In this document: in pieces, positions 61,344 to 64,000 of the stretch
Numbering within the stretch: the first letter of the stretch is position 1
Layout: every line of letters begins with the position of its first letter
Assembly: GCF_020740535.1 (NCBI RefSeq)
Contig: NZ_CP082362.1
Span: forward strand, 3,098,501 to 3,162,500
Source of the DNA: Streptomyces profundus
Lineage (GTDB): Bacteria > Actinomycetota > Actinomycetes > Streptomycetales > Streptomycetaceae
Direction: 5' to 3'
DNA: 64,000 nucleotides
The notes under the pieces: generated by a model
Database searches by the model: none
What the model was told of the DNA's origin: nothing
Seen by the model: only the letters and a program-made list of their open reading frames with translations
Translations under genes and position numbers: made by a program

Positions 61344-63999
61344 GGGGATACCTCCACGCCGGTGTCTGAGGCGGCCGAGGCGGCGGCCACGGCGGTGGCC
61401 ACCGCCTCGGCCTGGCGGACGGCGGGGAGGTGCCCCTTGGCCTCGAAGCGCCGGCGCGCGTGCGCCGCCCCCTCCGCCGCCGCGTCCTGGTGGCCCGAGG
61501 CGAGCGCGGCGCGCGCGAAGTCCAGGGCGGCGTAGCCCTGGACGATCGGGGAGTCGGTGGCGGCGGCGGTCTCGCGGGCGCGGCGGGCCAGCCGCATCGC
61601 CGCGCCGGCGTCGCCCTCGGCCGCCGCGACGCGGGCGCGCAGCCCGTCGAGGTCGGCGGAGTCGGCGCCTTCGGCCGCGTCGCCGAGCGCGCGGCGGGCG
61701 GCGTGCCGGTCGCCGAGGTCGAGGTGGATGCGCGCGGCGTCCAGCAGCGCGCCGCGCAGCAGCCCGGTGGCGCCGAGGTCGCGGGCGGCGGTGGCCGCCA
61801 GGCCCAGGTGCCGCAGCGCCTCCTCGGGGCGGCCGGCGAGGTCGGTCACGGTCGCGGTGAAGAGCGGGAGGAAGACGTCCGCCTCGGCGTAGCCGAGGCG
61901 CGGCGCGAGGCGTTCGGCCTCGGCGAGGTCGGCGAGGGCGCCGTCCGCGTCGTCGTGCAGGGCGCGCAGGACCGCCAGGGTGCAGCTCAGGGTGAGGCGG
62001 ACGGCGGGGCGTCCCCCGCCGTGTTCGGTGCGCAGCGTCCGGCAGTGGTCCAGGGCCGCCGTGACCGGTTTGGGGCCGCGCCAGAGGGAGACCCCGATGG
62101 CGCCGAGGGCGGCGGCCCGCTCCGGCTCGACGCCCGCCCGCACCGCGTGGTGCAGGGCGCGGGCGAGGACGCGTTCGGCGGTGCCGTGCCGCCCTCGTTC
62201 CTGGTCGAGTTGGGCGATCCGCAGGCAGGCCCTGGCCTGGCCGAGGTGGTCGTCGGCGGCCTCGAAGACGGGCAGCGTGGCGCGCGCGGCCTCGGCCGGT
62301 GACTCGGCGCGGCCACCGGCCCCGCCGACGGAGGCGAGGACCAGCCGGGCGTGCGCGGCCTCCACCGTGTCCGCCTCGGTGGCCGGCGCGGTGGCGAGCA
62401 GTTCTTCGAGCAGCGCCCGGCCTTCGGCGCCGCGCCCCAGGTCGATGAGGGTCTGCCCGAGTCGTCTGCGGGCGCCCGAGCTGTGGGGTTCGCCCGGCTG
62501 GTAGTGGTGCACGGCCCGGGTGAGAAGCCCGGCGGCCCAGACGGGGTCGGCGTGGGCCAGGGCCAGCCGGCCGGCGTCGGCCAGCGCGTCGGCCGCCTGG
62601 CGGCGCAGCCGGTCGGTGTCCGGGGCCTGGGCGCCCAACTCGACGCGGTAGCGGTGGGCCTGCTCCAGATGGGCACCGACGGCGGCGCTGCCGCTCCGCC
62701 GTACCGAGTCCGAACGGGCGGCGCGTTCGTGGCGGTCGGCGCGGTCGTTCTTGGGCTGGCTGTCGTAGACGACCTCCAGGATGAGCCCGCCGGCGAACCG
62801 GAACGCGTCGCCGTCCTGGATGATCAGGCGGTGGCGCACCAGGCGGCGCAGCGTGGCGTGGAGTTCGGCGCGCGGTTCCGTGCGGGCGCCGGCGTCGAGG
62901 TGGGTCTCGGGGCGGTCGGCGAGGTGGGCCTCGGGGCGGTCGGCGAGGTCGAGGAGTTCGTCGGCGGTGAAGTCGCGGCCCAGCACGGAGGCCAGGCCGA
63001 GGGCGCGCCGTTCGGGCGGGTCGAGGGTGTCGATCCTGGCGCCGATCAGGGCCTGGAGCGGGAGCGGGACATCGCCGGGCGCGGCGCCCAACGCACCCTG
63101 GGCGATGAGCAGTTGCTCCAGGTGGAGGGGGTTGCCGCCGGCTCGCTCCAGCAGCTGCCCGGCGAGCGGCTGCCCCGGCGCGCGCCCGTCGTGGGCGGCC
63201 AGCCCGGCGGCGAGGAGGCGCGCCTCCTCGTCCCGGAGTCCGGCCAACGCCATGGCCTCGCCGGCGAGTTCGGGCCGCCGGTCGAAGAGTTGCGGGCGGG
63301 TGAGCAGCACCACGAGCACGGCGGCTTCGGTGAGTTCGGCGAGCGTCTGGTCGAGGACGTCGAAGAACGGGTCGGCCGCCCAGTGGCAGTCGTCGATCAC
63401 CAGGATGGCGGGCCGGGTCGCGGTGAGGTCGGTGAGGACCTGGACGAGCGCGGCACAGGTGGCGTCGACGGAGGGGTGCGGGGTTCCGTTGCGGAGCAGG
63501 CCCTGTTGGAGCAGGGCGAGTCCGAGGGGATGTTCGAGGGGATGCTCGAGGGAAGGGGGCACGGTGTCCTCGGTGCGCAGCAGGGAGGACACCGCGTCGG
63601 CGAGGGGCCCGAGGCTGGCCTGTTCCCCGCGCGCCCGGCCCCGCCCCACGCCGTACCAGCGGCGGCCGGCCGAGGCGGTGGTCCCGCGCAGCCACTCGCG
63701 CAGCAGCCGGGTCTTGCCCTGTCCCGCCTCGCCGCTCACCACCATTCGGGTGGCCCGCCTGGTGTCGATCACCTGCCGCAACGCCGCGTCCAGCGCGGCG
63801 AGTTCGGGGGCGCGGCCGACGAAGTCGACGTCGGTCCCGCGCGGTGCGTCCGGCCCTTCCTCCGCGTCCAGCCCGAGCAGCCGGTGGGCGGTGACCCGTT
63901 CGCTCTTGCCCTTGACCCGCAGCGGCCCGATGTCGGCGACCCGAACCCCTGCGCCGGCGGCGCGCAGGGTGTCGGCGCCGATGAGGATCTCGCCGGCCG
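61340..63999 (-). CDS. Cyclase-domain/AAA-ATPase/helical-repeat protein (N-terminus outside window)
   Basis: The frame is open to the right edge. The outermost residues (ADTLRAAGAGVRVADIGPL, then VKGKSERVTAHRL) match the end of a class III adenylate/guanylate cyclase domain. Next comes an ATPase with VSGEAGQGKTRLL (Walker A) and LVIDDCHWAADPF (Walker B), then a long Ala/Leu/Arg-rich helical-repeat region of TPR type. Large proteins of this build are common actinomycete signalling regulators. The TTG at 63781 is not a real start, because coding continues upstream. It heads an operon with the subtilase and the GAF protein. Confidence 0.87.
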   Translation of the reverse strand, partial: AGEILIGADTLRAAGAGVRVADIGPLRVKGKSERVTAHRLLGLDAEEGPDAPRGTDVDFVGRAPELAALDAALRQVIDTRRATRMVVSGEAGQGKTRLLREWLRGTTASAGRRWYGVGRGRARGEQASLGPLADAVSSLLRTEDTVPPSLEHPLEHPLGLALLQQGLLRNGTPHPSVDATCAALVQVLTDLTATRPAILVIDDCHWAADPFFDVLDQTLAELTEAAVLVVLLTRPQLFDRRPELAGEAMALAGLRDEEARLLAAGLAAHDGRAPGQPLAGQLLERAGGNPLHLEQLLIAQGALGAAPGDVPLPLQALIGARIDTLDPPERRALGLASVLGRDFTADELLDLADRPEAHLADRPETHLDAGARTEPRAELHATLRRLVRHRLIIQDGDAFRFAGGLILEVVYDSQPKNDRADRHERAARSDSVRRSGSAAVGAHLEQAHRYRVELGAQAPDTDRLRRQAADALADAGRLALAHADPVWAAGLLTRAVHHYQPGEPHSSGARRRLGQTLIDLGRGAEGRALLEELLATAPATEADTVEAAHARLVLASVGGAGGRAESPAEAARATLPVFEAADDHLGQARACLRIAQLDQERGRHGTAERVLARALHHAVRAGVEPERAAALGAIGVSLWRGPKPVTAALDHCRTLRTEHGGGRPAVRLTLSCTLAVLRALHDDADGALADLAEAERLAPRLGYAEADVFLPLFTATVTDLAGRPEEALRHLGLAATAARDLGATGLLRGALLDAARIHLDLGDRHAARRALGDAAEGADSADLDGLRARVAAAEGDAGAAMRLARRARETAAATDSPIVQGYAALDFARAALASGHQDAAAEGAAHARRRFEAKGHLPAVRQAEAVATAVAAASAASDTGVEVSP

Positions 64000-64000
64000 A

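Noticed and set aside
63779-63781. TTG as start of the cyclase/AAA protein
   Set aside because: The same frame upstream encodes the end of a class III cyclase domain joined to the ATPase, so translation begins beyond the window.

Overview
This window is about 64 kb of very GC-rich DNA. The codon use, GTG and TTG starts, stop/start overlaps between genes and gene families point to an actinomycete, most likely a Streptomyces or close relative. Most of it (about 1 to 56.7 kb) is one biosynthetic gene cluster, and its left end lies outside the window. It pairs a large non-ribosomal peptide synthetase (NRPS) with a highly reducing type II polyketide synthase (PKS). Known clusters of this kind (skyllamycin, WS9326A, atratumycin) make peptides capped with an alkyl-cinnamoyl or polyenoyl group. 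The cinnamoyl cap and the product are my inference from gene content.

Layout. (1) 1-32.7 kb, plus strand: three NRPS genes with nine modules. The order is A-PCP-C-A-PCP-C-A-PCP-E, then C-A-PCP-C-A-PCP-C-A-PCP-E, then C-A-PCP-C-A-PCP-E-C-A-PCP-TE. Specificity residues read by eye suggest Asp(Asn) - X - D-Ser - Phe - Pro - D-Val/Ile-like - Gly - D-X' - Gly. Every condensation domain that follows an epimerase looks like the DCL type, so the assembly order is self-consistent. (2) 32.8-34.0 kb: a cytochrome P450, then a strong bidirectional terminator. (3) 34.1-49.9 kb, minus strand: a membrane protein, a second P450, and a type II PKS set. The set has two near-twin ketosynthases, a third ketosynthase, three ketosynthase-like proteins without the catalytic Cys, two ACPs, one ketoreductase, two hotdog dehydratases, an alpha/beta-hydrolase fused to a double-hotdog protein, a DsbA-like isomerase and a phytoene-desaturase-like oxidase. 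(4) 50.3-56.7 kb: an ABC1/UbiB-type kinase-like protein, two paralogous helix-turn-helix regulators, a TauD/clavaminate-synthase-like oxygenase with an altered iron ligand, and an 84-residue LysR DNA-binding domain on its own. (5) 56.7-64 kb: genes probably outside the pathway. These are an amidohydrolase, an XRE/MmyB-type regulator, and a GAF / cytoplasmic subtilase / cyclase-AAA-helical-repeat operon that runs off the right end.

The most unusual feature is in the DNA itself. Long stretches of the first and third NRPS genes are near-identical repeats with extreme C-over-G skew. The encoded protein there is rich in Thr, His, Pro, Asn and Gln, yet every catalytic motif is kept. This matches the GRINS elements described from assembly-line PKS genes. 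One repeat pair flanks exactly the adenylation segment that sets substrate choice. The two twin ketosynthase genes share a similar 650-bp tract. A GGCA-N6-TGCC-like inverted repeat recurs in four intergenic regions and is a candidate shared operator.
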